The notes below the pieces were generated by a model that was not told the DNA's origin, searched no databases, and was given only the letters and a program-made list of their open reading frames with translations. Position numbers and translations under genes: made by a program. Shown one piece after another: positions 1-12,700 of a DNA stretch of 64,000 nucleotides (positions within the stretch are counted from its first letter, which is position 1; every line of letters begins with the position of its first letter). This DNA is from Archegozetes longisetosus (Eukaryota; Arthropoda; Arachnida; Sarcoptiformes; Trhypochthoniidae): positions 1,996,001 through 2,060,000 of the forward strand of contig JAEMBT020000005.1 in the NCBI GenBank assembly GCA_018873245.2. Direction: 5' to 3'.

Positions 1-438
1 TATTTATCCATTTCATGCTTCAAGATTAAGCTTATCTAAAAGTACCAGCTTCCACCTCCAGCTCTATTCCTCATATTTCAGTTCACAATCATTAGTATTC
101 ATAGAGTTTTCATTTCATTTCATTCAGATATATTTCCTTATCTCTTGTTTAATGATTTTAGTTTGACTTTTTTAGAGCAGACTTTGATTGAATTTCTCAA
201 ATTCAAACTATTCAATAATATGTCCTGATTTTTAGATTATTCCACTTTTCTAATAAGATTTTTTAAAAATCGAAACTTAAACGAATAACTTGATTTCGTC
301 AATCCGTAAACTTTGAGATCACCCGAGAGACATAACTTAAACATAATCCTCAGAACCCACTGTCCACAAGTCATGTTTATGCAACTTAGGTTAAAACTTG
401 TAGTAATTAAAAACTTAAAAATATTTAAAATTTGAAAG
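1..438 (+). other. Intron upstream of the last homothorax exon
   Basis: AT-rich sequence ending in an AG just before the last hth/Meis exon. No conserved exon is visible. The acceptor is weak: it has no clear polypyrimidine tract, and AAG at 436-438 is chosen because the exon then begins at the same residue context as vertebrate Meis C-terminal exons. Confidence 0.5.
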
Positions 439-677
439 GAATGCAAGGATGCGGTGATTCCTCGATGGGTATGAGTGGCCATATGGGTGGAATGGGTGGC
501 TATTCACCAATAAACCCCCAGTTGCGATCACCGGTTCACTCGCAAGCAATGTTATTGCCCGGTCATCCACACGCAGCTATGATGATGGCACACGGGCCTA
601 TGGGTCATCCCGGTATTCCACAAGGTTCTCCTTATGACAGCTCAGGGCAACATATAATGGATATACACGCCAGTTAA
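439..677 (+). CDS. hth: Homothorax/Meis TALE homeobox protein, C-terminal exon (partial)
   Basis: Last coding exon of a Meis/Prep-class TALE homeodomain transcription factor, a nuclear partner of Extradenticle/Pbx and Hox proteins. Only the tail C-terminal to the homeodomain lies in the window. It is rich in Gly, Met, His and Pro, contains a PGHPH segment followed by Met-His runs, and ends GQHIMDIHAS. This closely matches the vertebrate Meis end (GQVMDIHAQ), recalled from memory. The in-frame stop TAA is at 675-677. The frame is closed upstream by TAA at 426-428, so the exon must begin between 429 and about 456; I use the AG at 437-438. The homeodomain and Meis domain would lie upstream, outside the window. 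Another Meis-type isoform end is possible, but the MDIHA terminus is diagnostic. Confidence 0.85.
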
Positions 678-1117
678 ATCTTACCGTCAATCCAAACATA
701 ATATATTGACTTTAAGCCAACTTATGATAGATTAACTTCTTCGAATATTCTCATCCGCATCAAATGAACTACTTGACCACTACACTTGTCACCTCCACTA
801 AATCTATCTGTTAATTTATCTCAATCTCTTCTTTTAACTTAATCTCTCTTTTCTCAATCAAAAATGATTCATTCGGTTGCCTTTAATTTGCAACACTATT
901 ATTCTATACACCGAATTGAACGATATTTGAAATACTTCTAATTTTATTAAATTTTAGACAACGTTTCTTAACAATGCATCAAAAGTACATTAAGAGATGA
1001 TCTTTTGAATGGCAAAAATATTATTAATGTAACTATCACTATAACAATGAATTGTGTTAATACAGGGTAGCATAAACTTAGCTATAATACGCTAAACACC
1101 AACACTTCTATCATTAC

Positions 1118-1142
1118 TATTATTATTATTATTATTATTATT
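1118..1142. repeat. (TAT)n microsatellite
   Basis: About eight uninterrupted trinucleotide units. Confidence 0.95.
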
Positions 1143-1612
1143 GATGTTATTAATTATTATATAAACCCATTTCATCCTACTCTTCAAATCATCTCATTCA
1201 TCATCTTTTCCAAATCTATTCATTTTGTTTTTTATTTTCTTTTTTCACTCCTTATTATACCAGTTACTCCTTTCCTTCTATCTTCTCTTTTGCCAACTTC
1301 TTCTCTGCTCATCTTCTACTTGGACACTCTTTCTATTTGTATTTGGTCCGATTTAATGATTTTGCCGCAAAGTACAACTTCTGAATTGAGATTTGATCAA
1401 TGTTTTTAATCTATTAGCTTTTATTGGAAGATGAATTGATCAATGTTTTGTTTCATCTACAACTTATTCGAGCTTTTAATTATTATTAGTCTTATATATA
1501 TATATTTGTAAACTATATTAGTTCATTCTCATTATTATAATTAGTTACTATTATTATTTCTTTTAATTATTTGGGTGGGATTCACAATAATTGATGATAA
1601 AATAATTAAATA

Positions 1613-1632
1613 ATATATATATATATATATAT
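1613..1632. repeat. (AT)n microsatellite
   Basis: Ten AT units in an AT-rich stretch; further short TATATA runs follow near 1655-1675. Confidence 0.9.
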
Positions 1633-3155
1633 GTTAGTTGTATTTGTACGTACAGTATATATATAAATATATAAATATGGGTATTCTAATTGATACTCTT
1701 TTCAAGTTTATGGCAAATCGATTCTTGTACAAATTCTACATTTCGGGCTGAGGGTCTATTTCAATATTTTTTGTCGACCATCATTATTCTAATTCTAATC
1801 ACACACATATGCATATAATGTTAAATCAGTGACTTAACATTGTTTTATTACAAACAACAAGATTATAAGTTATAACATCAATCCATACATCCATGTCTTC
1901 ATACTTTCTATAAACAAACACTATTTGTAAAAAATGTTTTTCTTTTATTCTTTAAATTGATGTATATCTTAATGCCTATCCTTTGCTGCTCTAACTCTGT
2001 CTTAAGACATTTGTCTATTGAAATTTTTGTTCCTAAACTTGATTAAGTTTTGATTAACTTATACTTTATTGATATAATTCTGTAAATAACTCATGAAAAA
2101 CATGCAACCAATAAACGAATTTGTAGTTAACTTGAGTGTGAAGGTAGTGCCATAATAGCAAACACAGTAATAATCACTAATAGTGTTGATTCCAGCTGTA
2201 AATGTAATGTTACTTTTGATTGTTGAGCTCAGCATTCCTCAAAAAACGATAATAAGATAATACGACAAATACTACAATAGACAGCAACACTCATCTCCAC
2301 CCATTAAACTGTAAACCATGCTTATATCTCTTACCCCAACAAACCATCTTCTTCTTGTAATCTATACCCTATTCATGCAATATTTCACTACAACACATTA
2401 TCTCCCATACTAATTGTGATCATTTTCTCATTTTAATGTAATTTGAATTTTGTTGAAAAAATTAAAATTTACATAAAAACATTCAAATCTATGTCAGTGT
2501 CATTTGGTAAACATGACTTAGTAGAGCAAAAGTAGAGTTTATTTGTGCGCGAAAAAGCCCTGTAATACTATCTGCAGTTTGTGCATATACTGCAAGTTAT
2601 TGTAATGCCTGCAGGTTTACATATGTTACCAATGCTAGGATTAACATCTATGAAGTGGACTCTATTAAAAACCTTATATTTCAATTGATGCAACATTTGG
2701 CACCAGCTGACAAATCTAATTGCCCTTCAACTACTCTCATGTCCATTTATGCTTTTTTACTAATACAGACTATATCTATGAAGAGAGCATAAGACTCGTT
2801 AAGTTTCTCAGCAAAACGAAAGCCCTACTGAAAGCTTCCCACTGTTCAACAGCTGCAGGTGACAGCTTTGCAACCTTTTTTAGTTTCCCTCTCGTCAAAT
2901 ATATCTCCTATTTTTTGTCTTTATGTCGATTAAATTCTGTTTCTCTATATTCGTTCCTGCTTTTGGCCCTACAAATAATACGCCTCCTCTTTTCTATCGT
3001 TTCGATTGTATCGCTCTCAGCCTAATTATTATACCATATTCAATACTAGCTTCACAAGCAAACCATTTAAAATCATATTCTTTCTCTTTTAACCATCTTT
3101 GAACACTTCACTTGAAAAACTATCTCCAACCTTAAATTCTAAGAAGTTGTGCTTA

Positions 3156-3444
3156 CAGTAGCAGAGCCACAAATTTCAAGTGGGGTGCACAAAGTTTCAA
3201 ATTCAGATCGTGGCCACACGCAATGTTCATTTTGATTATGTGTACTTTATATATTTGATTATATATTTGCTTTTAAAACCTATTATTAATGGTTTTAAAG
3301 TTGAGTCATAATCTATTTTTAATTTATTTTGTAGAGATTTCAACAAATTAGCAAAATTTTCAGTTAAAAATATAGAACTTTATACGTGAAGTTAGCGAGA
3401 TTAGGGTGACGGTGCACCAGAAGGCTCGTCTGGCTCAGCCACTG
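3156..3444. mobile_element. hAT-like MITE (non-autonomous, degraded)
   Basis: A ~289-bp stretch bounded by imperfect terminal inverted repeats. The left end begins CAGTAGCAGAGCCA, and the reverse complement of the right end begins CAGTGGCTGAGCCA. Both arms also contain GGTGCAC about 20 bp further in. CAGTGGC-type ends are typical of hAT elements. The flanking 8-mers (TGTGCTTA and TGTATTTT) agree at only five of eight positions, so the target duplication is eroded or the borders are slightly off. No transposase is encoded. Confidence 0.55.
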
Positions 3445-4246
3445 TGTATTTTGATTAAAGTGAAACAGTTTTTTCTCATTTTTTACTCATTCATAGTTCT
3501 TTTCTTGAGAATTCAATAATTCAATACAATTATTGCAGAATTGAATTCGACATTCATACTAGATAGACGAAAGCAGTTTAAAATCTTTTTACATTAGAAA
3601 AGTTTTTCTTCAATTTTCTCGTAATAAAAGTTTTCAAAACAGTTATATTTTTAAAAGGATTTTGTCATAACTATTCGTTTATAATAGACTTCTCGTTGTT
3701 TTTCTTTAAATATCCTCTTTAGATGATTAAAAAGCAAAAGAAATTTGAAAATATTTTTCGTCATAAACAAAGTGAGACAGAAATTGTAACATAAGTATGT
3801 CTCAAATTTCTATCCGAAAAAGAACAATAACTCATGAGCTGGAGTTTGGACAACTTGGTTTTTATAACAAACGCATCAGTCTGTTTATACTTTTTATTTA
3901 ATTAGTATTCGATATGATTGTTTCTTATTAAAAGTCAAATTTGTCTAAAGTTTAAGCTGAAGGGCTAAATGAAAAGTACTTGAGAAGGTAAAAAGTATTC
4001 GTAGATCAATATTGCATTACTATAGCATTAGATGCTTGAGAAAAATTGAAGCCAAAATAATAGCCAAACCAATAGATGTCGCATTGAGTCGAGTGAAACG
4101 CACTTTTTGCGAATGTAAAACATGTGATAATCAGATGAGAATTATTTGAAGAATGATTCACGAAAACTACATCTAATACAATGACTATTCAAATATAGTT
4201 AGTGTCTCAACTAATTATCTGATAAATAAATTGAAGAGAAGAAAAG

Positions 4247-4723
4247 ATGTCGTATTGTAAAGAATCGGATAAAGATAGGATCATATTTGTGACCAAAGAG
4301 GATCACGAAAAGCCATCTACTGTTCAGCTTAAAGAGATTGAAGGCGAAGAAAAACGGGGACTTATTCTTGAGAATGGAGAAATCAATTGGAACTGTCCTT
4401 GTCTCGGTGGCATGGCTTCTGGCCCGTGTGGCTATCAGTTTAGGGAAGCCTTTTCTTGCTTTCATTACTCTACCTCTGAGACTAAAGGAAGCGATTGTAT
4501 TGAGAAGTTTGCACAAATGCAAGAATGCATGTCTCAGTACCCTAACTTATATCCCAACAGGGATGATAACGATGATGACGAAGACGACCAAGAGTTCACT
4601 AATCAACAAATTGACGACAACACCATCGATCAATTACAACAGCAATTGGCTCAAACTAGTGAAGCCAACCAACAAAGCAGTGTTGAAAAACCTGGTTCTG
4701 TAGATGATCAAAACAAGTCGTGA
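4247..4723 (+). CDS. CHCHD4: Mitochondrial intermembrane space import and assembly protein 40 (CHCHD4/MIA40)
   Basis: Intronless 158-aa protein. MIA40 is the oxidoreductase receptor of the mitochondrial intermembrane space; it oxidises incoming twin-CX9C and CX3C proteins and passes electrons to ALR/Erv1. The family signature is complete: the redox CPC motif at residues 50-52 inside [14 protein letters not shown], then two CX9C pairs, Cys61/Cys71 and Cys84/Cys94, forming the CHCH helical hairpin. The N-terminus is short and soluble with no transmembrane anchor, as in metazoan CHCHD4 and unlike fungal Mia40. The C-terminal ~55 residues are acidic (an Asp/Glu run near 103-113) and Gln-rich, as in animal homologues. 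The ATG at 4247 is the first in frame. A likely poly(A) signal lies at 5019-5024. Confidence 0.93.
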   Translation: MSYCKESDKDRIIFVTKEDHEKPSTVQLKEIEGEEKRGLILENGEINWNCPCLGGMASGPCGYQFREAFSCFHYSTSETKGSDCIEKFAQMQECMSQYPNLYPNRDDNDDDEDDQEFTNQQIDDNTIDQLQQQLAQTSEANQQSSVEKPGSVDDQNKS

Positions 4724-5018
4724 TTGTCTTAGTTAATTTGACCACTTATTAATCATTTAGGCTTGTATGTACAACTCTAAAACAGTTTTAAGTCTTAAAA
4801 CACTTAAAACCTGAAACGCATCGTACAGCTCGTTGAAAGGTTCAAAACAGTTTAGTTAAGCGAGACTTGTGCATATCGGCCTTAGTTTTTTCAATCATTC
4901 AATTTATTCGTTAGTCTTTAATTTAGTCATAGATATTGTATTTTTTTCGCTTTATTAATTGATGTTTCATTCATTATCAAATTACTTGATTTGAATGATT
5001 TTTGATATTCTCGATTCA

Positions 5019-5024
5019 AATAAA
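5019..5024 (+). terminator. Candidate poly(A) signal of CHCHD4
   Basis: AATAAA about 295 bp after the CHCHD4 stop codon. Confidence 0.45.
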
Positions 5025-5463
5025 CTTTAAACTTAGTTTAATTGACATTTACTGGTCATGCATATTGGTTTCAATTTGACTTATTCTGATATTTAACTAA
5101 TACTTATATTTGTTCATTTGAACAAACAACTGAATGAAATGCCATGAGTTATAGCTTTACGTACACCACACTTAAACTAAAATGTTTTGGCAATTCTCAT
5201 CTTTTAAATTGTTCAAACTCACCTAACAATTTAATCTTATGGAACTTCGGTTCTGAACTAATATTTTATATTCTGGCCAAAACAATGTAAAAGATTAGGG
5301 AAAAATTACAATCCTAACAGATTAAGTTAGGATTCTGTCTTAACGTTTAGTTATTTGCGATAAAAATTTAAGCTGCAGTATAAAACTTCAGTTGGATGTT
5401 CAAGTTCATATAAAGATTATTTACAAGTTTATTAACTGAATTAATTCTTGAAAACTAAAACTC

Positions 5464-5469
5464 TTTATT
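5464..5469 (-). terminator. Candidate poly(A) signal of EXOSC5
   Basis: TTTATT on the + strand, which is AATAAA on the minus strand, about 80 bp past the EXOSC5 stop. Confidence 0.55.
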
Positions 5470-5547
5470 GGCAGTTGAAACGAAATATTAAAATAAGTCA
5501 TCAATGCAAATGAAAAAGTTATTATACAAAAGTTATACAAATAAAAT

Positions 5548-6253
5548 TCAGTTATTAAATCTTTTCTGTATTGAACTTCTATAAAATTGAAAGATCTTAT
5601 CAGCAGTTTCTTTGCAGGCATTAACTGATTGTTGGAGTTGAGAAAAAGTGAAGTTTCCTTCAGTAATAACAGAAACTATTTTACGATCAATGCTATCAAA
5701 AACAATAGTAAAGAAAGCGGTCGCAGACTCGGACTCTTCGTTGTTAGGGTTGACAACAATTTCTCCTTCACTTGTGATGACCGCAGAAGTGGCCGCCAAC
5801 AGATATTTGAGCGGGAATCCCGAATCAAGTAATGCAAAACAGACAGAGTTGAGACTTGACGCCATCAATGAGCCGCTATTTTGAATCTCTTGTAAGATAA
5901 TGGTAACTAAAGTTCTTGGATGTAGTCTTGAGTGCATTATTGTCTCGATGTTACTTAATATGAAGTTTTCAATCAGTTTAATATCAGCACAATCTGTCAA
6001 ATCAATTGTTGGTTAATTAATAGTACAATCAAATTATCATAAGAGAAATAAGACCTCTATTTAAGGGCCTGATGAGTCTTCTGAAAACGACTTCAATAGT
6101 GGTTTTGTTGACATTTTCCTTGTGTTGACTACATTCTAAGGGACCAAATACTGATGCTTGCACTACAGTGTCACCAAAAGAATACAAAGCAGACCCATCG
6201 CTACGGCTCAAATTAGATAAAATAACCGATTGAATGCGTTCCTCACTCGGCAT
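5548..6253 (-). CDS. EXOSC5: Exosome complex component RRP46 (EXOSC5)
   Basis: Two coding exons, 6253-6055 and 5993-5548, joined across a 61-bp intron (phase 1), giving about 214 aa (human protein about 235). RRP46 is one of six RNase PH-like subunits of the catalytically inert ring of the nuclear and cytoplasmic RNA exosome, which threads RNA to RRP44/RRP6. Matches to the family, from memory: SRSDGSALYSFGDT near the N-terminus (human SRPDGSA..QGDT), the SG-LHPRT block in exon 2, GSLMASSLN, ALLDSGFPLKYL, and an end resembling FYRESLQRR. The ATG at 6253 is used; an in-frame GTG just upstream is not needed. HEATR5 starts about 0.5 kb away on the other strand. Confidence 0.9.
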
Positions 6254-6761
6254 CACAGCAATATCTAAAATCTGAAGTATTCAAATATTTAAATTTAGTT
6301 TTCTATTCAGTTGTGTTTATGTCTAATAACATGTGATTCATTGAATATCTGACAGTGCTGTCATCTCGCCCGCAACCACTATAAATACGTTTGTGTTTTA
6401 TTAATTTTTCTTTTCTAATCATTTGACAAAAATATTTTTCCAAAATACTTCTTTCTGTCAATTTTACCATTGATTTCAAATCATTTAAATTGATATTCTG
6501 GAAGTCAAAGCAGACTAAAGTTAACTTGAGATCTGTTTTGATTTAATTTTATGCGAACGTAATGTATGTTATGTTGGAATATAAGACCATAAGAATCGAT
6601 TGAAATGTTGTTGAACTTTAACTTGTGTTAAGTCAAGCATTTATTGGATTTTCTACTGAAAAAGCGATCACTATATGACTCATTGGTTTGATAACAGATT
6701 TTGTTTACATATTTATTAATTAATTGTTAAATATTTATTAATTATAATATTTAAAGAAGAG
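6254..6761. promoter_or_regulatory. Shared divergent promoter region, EXOSC5 / HEATR5
   Basis: 508 bp separate the EXOSC5 start (minus) from the HEATR5 start (plus). Both 5' UTRs and both promoters must fit here unless there are upstream non-coding exons. No TATA box is convincingly placed. The only locally GC-richer patch is near 6358-6380 (TCTCGCCCGCAACCAC). An AG before the EXOSC5 ATG near 6265 could be a 5' UTR splice acceptor. Confidence 0.5.
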
Positions 6762-9700
6762 ATGGAATTGTCTCATAATATAATCTTAAACGAAGAGGCG
6801 CTCAATAGTTTGAGTGATGCAAAGAGACCCATTTTTATCTTTGAATGGCTTCGATATTTGGACAAGACTTTAGTGACCGCTCAAAAGGTTTCACTCAAAT
6901 TATTCTCATCTTTACCACTATTTATCATAAATCGATTCATTTCATAGAACGATATAAAAGACTGCCAGAAGAAACTTGTGGACCAATTGGTGGCTCAGAT
7001 TCACAACAGTAGTGGACCTCCAACTCGAAGACTGATAGCAAGATGTTTGTCGACTTTGTTTAATGTCGGTGATACTTTCCTGTTGTTCGATGCCATCAAT
7101 AAATGTAATGACATTCTCAAGAATAAAGACGATTCGCCTTCTTTTCTACCAATTAGGCTGTAAGTAATTTAATACTAATATCAATTAGAAGACCACTAAT
7201 TTTAAATCAAATCCTGATCAACCTCTAACTACATGTTTGCCTAATTTTTTCTCAAATGACAACAATTGCATCCTTGATTAATAGCTAATTGTAAGACTTT
7301 TTCTATGTGTTTGGGTGAAATATTAAATCATCCGAAAGCGGATTATTGAAACTAAATCAACACCTTATAATTTTTGCAATTGATTTAGTTATCGATTATA
7401 GAAATTTGGATAAATCAAAATATTGACACCATCAAAATTGTAAAATTTGTTTTATTAATCTAGTGCTGCGATAACTTGTATCGGAACAATGTATGAAAAA
7501 TTGGGTCGTTTGATGGGCAGGTCTTACGAAGAAACTGTATATTTATTGCTGAAGTCATTAAAAAATGCTGAGGTATTATGCATATTCTACAGTCTAATAT
7601 GAAAATTTAATGTCGATTTCTATAAATAGTCACAAACACGATATGAAATATACTCAACACTAGAGAAAATAGTGGCTGGAATGGGAAACGCGGCGAGTGC
7701 TGTGCATCGAGATATCTACAAATCAGTTAAACACGGAATGGTTGACAGAGCGATGGCTGTAAGAAGCAGTGCTGCCAAATGTTTGCAAAAGATGCTCAGT
7801 TGCTCTCCTTTTCTCTGCACAACCGAATTGGAAAATGTATTCTCGCTTTGCTTTCGATCACTTGAAGGATCTAACTACGAGGTGCGATGCTCTGTGGCAC
7901 AAGTTCTCGGGGCATTAGTGGCAGCGACTCAAAATCAACAACACACAGCTAAAACACGTGTTGTCACTCTAGAAGAAGTACTAAATCTGTTGGCATCTGG
8001 ATTTTTGAGAGGAGGAATTGGTTTCTTGAAGAGTGGGGCCGGAGAAATGATAAAAGGAGGCTCTTCTGTGAGTAGAGAAACACGCGTTGGAGTGACTCAC
8101 GCGTATGTGGTCTTAGCGTCACATTTAGGGTCTGCGTGGCTCGAAAGAAACATGACTGTATTTCTGCTTCATTTGCTTGATCTTTTGGCTAACCCTAAGT
8201 CAGCGACTTCCCATATGGACGCTGTTTATAGTAGAAAATGTATAGCTTTCGTCTTGAGATCAGTACTCGGAAAGCAATTGAGCGAAAAAGCACAGGCGCA
8301 GGCTATCAAAGAACTGGTTAATATCCTAAACAGATACATGAACGCACACTCGAATAGCAACGATTCGAATGCAGATAATAGTAATCCTGCGTCAAGTAGT
8401 AGTAATTCAACGAAAGAAACCATACAAACAGATATTCAGTTAACACAACACGTATTGGTTTGTGCTTTACTAGAAATGGGATGTCTTATTGAAGGATTGG
8501 GAACGTCTTCCATAACAGTAGTGAATGACCCTCATATCGGACTCATCGATACAGTGGCTTCTATTATAGTTCATCCGTCAAGCTCTGCACGTTTGTCTGC
8601 CTCGTGGTGTCTCAGGTGTATAGCAGTTGCCGCGCCCTCACAATTAACTCCTCTAATCGAGCGATCACTTGAAAGACTTGAAACATTAAAATCAAATCCT
8701 GAAACAATTAATGGTTATTCAGCAGCACTTTCTGCTTTGTTGGGATCTGTCTGTCAGACACCTTTAGGCATTCCTCATAATAAGGGAAAATTGATTTTCA
8801 ATATTGCGGAAGATTTATTAAGAAGTGCGTCACAAAACAGTCGTTTATCATTACAAAGAACACAAGCCGGTTGGCTATTAATTGGTGCTGTGATGACATT
8901 GGGTCCACCTGTTGTGAAAGGATTACTTCCAAGAATGTTATTACTTTGGAAAAACTCATTTCCTCGCTCTTCAAAGGAATTGGAATCAGAAAAAGCACGT
9001 GGAGATGCATTCACGTGGCAGATCACTCTTGAGAACAGAGCCGGCGCGCTATCGGCTATGTCTAGCTTTTTAACGCATTGCAGCAAATTGGCAACTGACG
9101 AAGTCAAAAGAAGACTTTTGACCCCAATCGAGTCTGCATTGACAATGTTGGCTGCTTTGGGCACCGTTTTCAAAGGATACGGTCCTTCGGTGAAAGCCAG
9201 TTGCGCAATGGTTAGACTCCGACTGTATGAGACTCTGCTTTTACTGCCGCCACAATCATATGATAACTGCTACACTAATTTACTACGTCTTTTGGTATCT
9301 GAGTTCACACTAACTGAAAATGTAGCTAATACTACAACTTCACTGCTTAGAAGCTTTTGTCATTCGGATGATGATACTATACTGGGATCATGGCTGCAGG
9401 AAACTGATCACAAAGCTATCGAAGATCAGGTTTGTTTTCACCTATAATCTGCTTAATATAGTTCTTAAGCTCTAATGCATCTCAGAACTCATAACTTTCG
9501 CTTTGCTATCAAACTAATAGTCGAGTTTTTTATTCTTTAATGCTTACATAAGATGGAACCCAATAGAAAGTTGGAAAAAGAGTTTGTGAGTTATTTTCAA
9601 TTTCCGAACTTTTGATTAACATTAGTATTCAAAAGCTTTTCAGATCTTATTAGATAAAATTTTTTTTTATTGTTGATAGTTTTTAATGCATATTCAAACG

Positions 9701-12700
9701 TTTAGTTGCAGCCAAACAGCGCATCAGGATCTGGTGCTATCGAACACGACACAACATATCTTTATAAGTCATTATCTGGCGACAGTGCAGTTCCTGGTCC
9801 TTTCCCTTTGGGTGTTGCAGTGATAGACAAGTCTGCGCTGGTATTTTCCATGATATTTCCATATGTGGCCCACAAGCATCGCGTTCAAATGCTGACACAT
9901 TTTCAAGAGTGTATTAAACACGCGAAGTCTTCTCGTCAGGAAGCCGTACAAATGAATATATTGACTGCCATTCTGGGAGCACTTAAAGTAAACCATTTCG
10001 ATAATTTGTTCATTTGGCCTATTTTAATAAAACCACTTAATCTTTTTAATTGAATTAGACTTTGGCTGAAAATAAAGCAGGCTTAGGAACAGATGAGGTC
10101 AAGAAATTAATAGTTAACCTGATATTGGGCACAATGAATCACTCAAATCCCATATTGAGATGTGCCTCTGCTGAGAGCTTAGGGCGTTGTGGACAAGTGA
10201 TAAATGATGGAAGATTTGTAGCAGAAATGGCTCAACAATGCTTTGATAAACTGAAGTCAGCGAGAGATGCCTTATCAAGAACTGGTCACTCATTAGCTTT
10301 AGGTTGCATTCATCGATATGTTGGAGGAATGGGTTCGAGTCAACATTTAAACACAAGTATTAGCATATTACTAGCATTAGCTCAGGACACGTCATCGCCA
10401 ACAGTCCAGGTTTGGGCATTACATGCCTTAACACTGATCGCTGATTCTGGTGGTCCAATGTTTCGCTCTTATGTTGAGCCGACTTTGTCTCAATGTCTCA
10501 AACTGCTGCTCTTGGTGCCAATGTCTTGCTGTGATGTTCATCAATGTATTGGTAAATGTCTTTCCGCAATGATCACTACCATAGGACCTGAACTTCAGGC
10601 TAATACTAATTCGATTTGTGCGACGAGATCTTCGCTACTGGTTGCGTGTGCTATAATGCAAGAACACGACGACTTCATGGTCCAGGCAGAAGCTATTGGT
10701 TGCTTGCAGCAAATGCATATGTTTGCCCCTCGGCACGTCAATTTATCGACTTTAGTTCCAGTCCTCTGTGATGCTATACGTAGTCCTCATCTACTATTAC
10801 GACGCGCTTCAGTTGCGTGTTTGCATCAGTTGTCTCAAAGAGAAGCAAAAGAAGTATCTGAACACGTGTATGCCTGGACTAAAGACTCAAAGAATGACAA
10901 CATCAAAAAGCTGTTTCATAGTTCAGTACAAGGAGATCACGGTTTGGCCGGAATGTTGATATCTATGTTGGACTATGAAAACGATCAAATTACAGTCAAT
11001 AACATTCATAAAATAGTGACGAGTTTGGTTCAGACTCTTGGTTCTGAGTGTTTAGGTCAGTGGTTAAATCTGTGCAAAGAAGTATTAACTGCAGCCGATC
11101 CTAACTCTGCATTACCTTCACCTGACAAGGATATGGACGGAGACAATGATGAAAATGTTGATGTTGAAGAGCGCTTTAAAGCAGGCGAAGAACCTTCTAG
11201 TCACCCCCCAATATCTCCGCGCTGGCTGACAAGAGTTTTTACAACTCAAACTTTGTGCCGAATCATTAGTGCGTGTGAAAATGCTCCAAACGCTAACATT
11301 CACTTCGATCTGGCACTAGCGCGGGAGAGACGTATAGCGAGCGGAGGTAAAGAAGACTTTCTAGTACTTCATCTATCTGATTTGGTCAGAATGGCTTTCA
11401 TGGCCGCCACTTCAGATAGTGATGCTTTGAGGATGGAAGGGCTGAAAGCGTTGCAACTGATAATTGACAAATTTTCGACTGTCCCCGAACCTGAATTTCC
11501 AGATCACGTAATACTAGAGCAATATCAGGCACAAGTGGGCGCAGCCCTCAGGCCTGCTTTTTCTGCCGACACACCATCACATGTGACAGCAATGGCTTGT
11601 CAGGTGTGTAGTGCTTGGATTGGAAGTGGTGTAGCTCGTGATCTCAATGATTTGCGACGAGTACACCATCTGCTCGTGTCTTCCCTAGATAAATTTACAA
11701 AAGATTCAAGTTCTATACTTTATAACGAGAGTGCATCTACTATTGGGAGGTTAGCGATCTTGAAAGCATGGGCTGAAGTGTATGTGGTGGCGATGGCTCA
11801 AAATGTTAAGACTGGTAAAGCTCAAGTACATGAAAACGAAGAACTAGATTCAGATAACGGTAGAGAAAGTTTACTTCAACTGGTAACGCCTGAATTGGTG
11901 TCTTTGAGTAAGTATTGGTTGTCGGCATTGAAAGATCACGCACTGCTAACTTTACCACAAGAATTTTCGAGTCAATTACCACATGATGGCGGAGCGTTCT
12001 ATACATCGGACACAATAGAAATTGCGAGGCCGAGATATCGTGCTTCGTGGCCACCAATACTACACGCAGCAGCGCTTTGGTTATGCAGTACTGGCTTTGA
12101 GCTAAACTCAAAACCCAATACAAATGCAGAACATTTTCACTTATTATTTGGTATATGTATGGAAGCCTTGTGTAATCCAAAGTCAACTGAGCCGCTTTCA
12201 TACGTTGTCGTATGCCTTAAATCACTCCAACAGCTAATTTGTCACCCCTTTCCTGAATCAATATTAGGAAACGATATGCAGTTGTCTATTGAACTTTGCA
12301 ACGTTTTGCATCGATTGCTTCTGACACGTGAAACACCTGAATGTCAACTGTTAATCCTAAATATAGCACATATTGTAACTCAATCGCAACTGAAATATTT
12401 AGATACAGAAAAGAAGAAAAAATTGCGAGAACTAGCGCCAGCAAATCAAGAGCCCGAAGACAGCGATAAAGCTTTGGCCTGTTTGGGAGAGGGCGGAGAA
12501 ACGGGTGATATAATTCCTGGTCAATCATTAGTCTACGCACTGCTTGAAGTCTGTTTGTGTGTATTAGTTCGGCAATTACCACAACTAAGTCCTACACTTG
12601 CGAGTACTCCTGGACTCGCTTTAGTTGTACAGAAAGCAAACAATTCTAGACTAACAGAAGAATCTGCTTCTTTGATCGGCAAAGCATTGTCTATATTATG

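Larger units (their letters stand above)
678..4246. other. 3' UTR and intergenic DNA between hth and CHCHD4
   Basis: AT-rich, with no supported coding exon. The first part is probably hth 3' UTR. It contains microsatellites at 1118-1142 and 1613-1632 and a degraded hAT-like element at 3156-3444. Short open frames here (for example 2720-3025) look like chance ORFs with low-complexity, hydrophobic translations. Confidence 0.6.
4724..5547. other. Convergent 3' flanks of CHCHD4 and EXOSC5
   Basis: The two genes converge here. It holds candidate poly(A) signals for both strands and no supported coding sequence. Confidence 0.6.

Noticed and set aside
8226..9173. Antisense open frames within HEATR5
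   Set aside because: Shadows of a strongly conserved coding exon on the plus strand.
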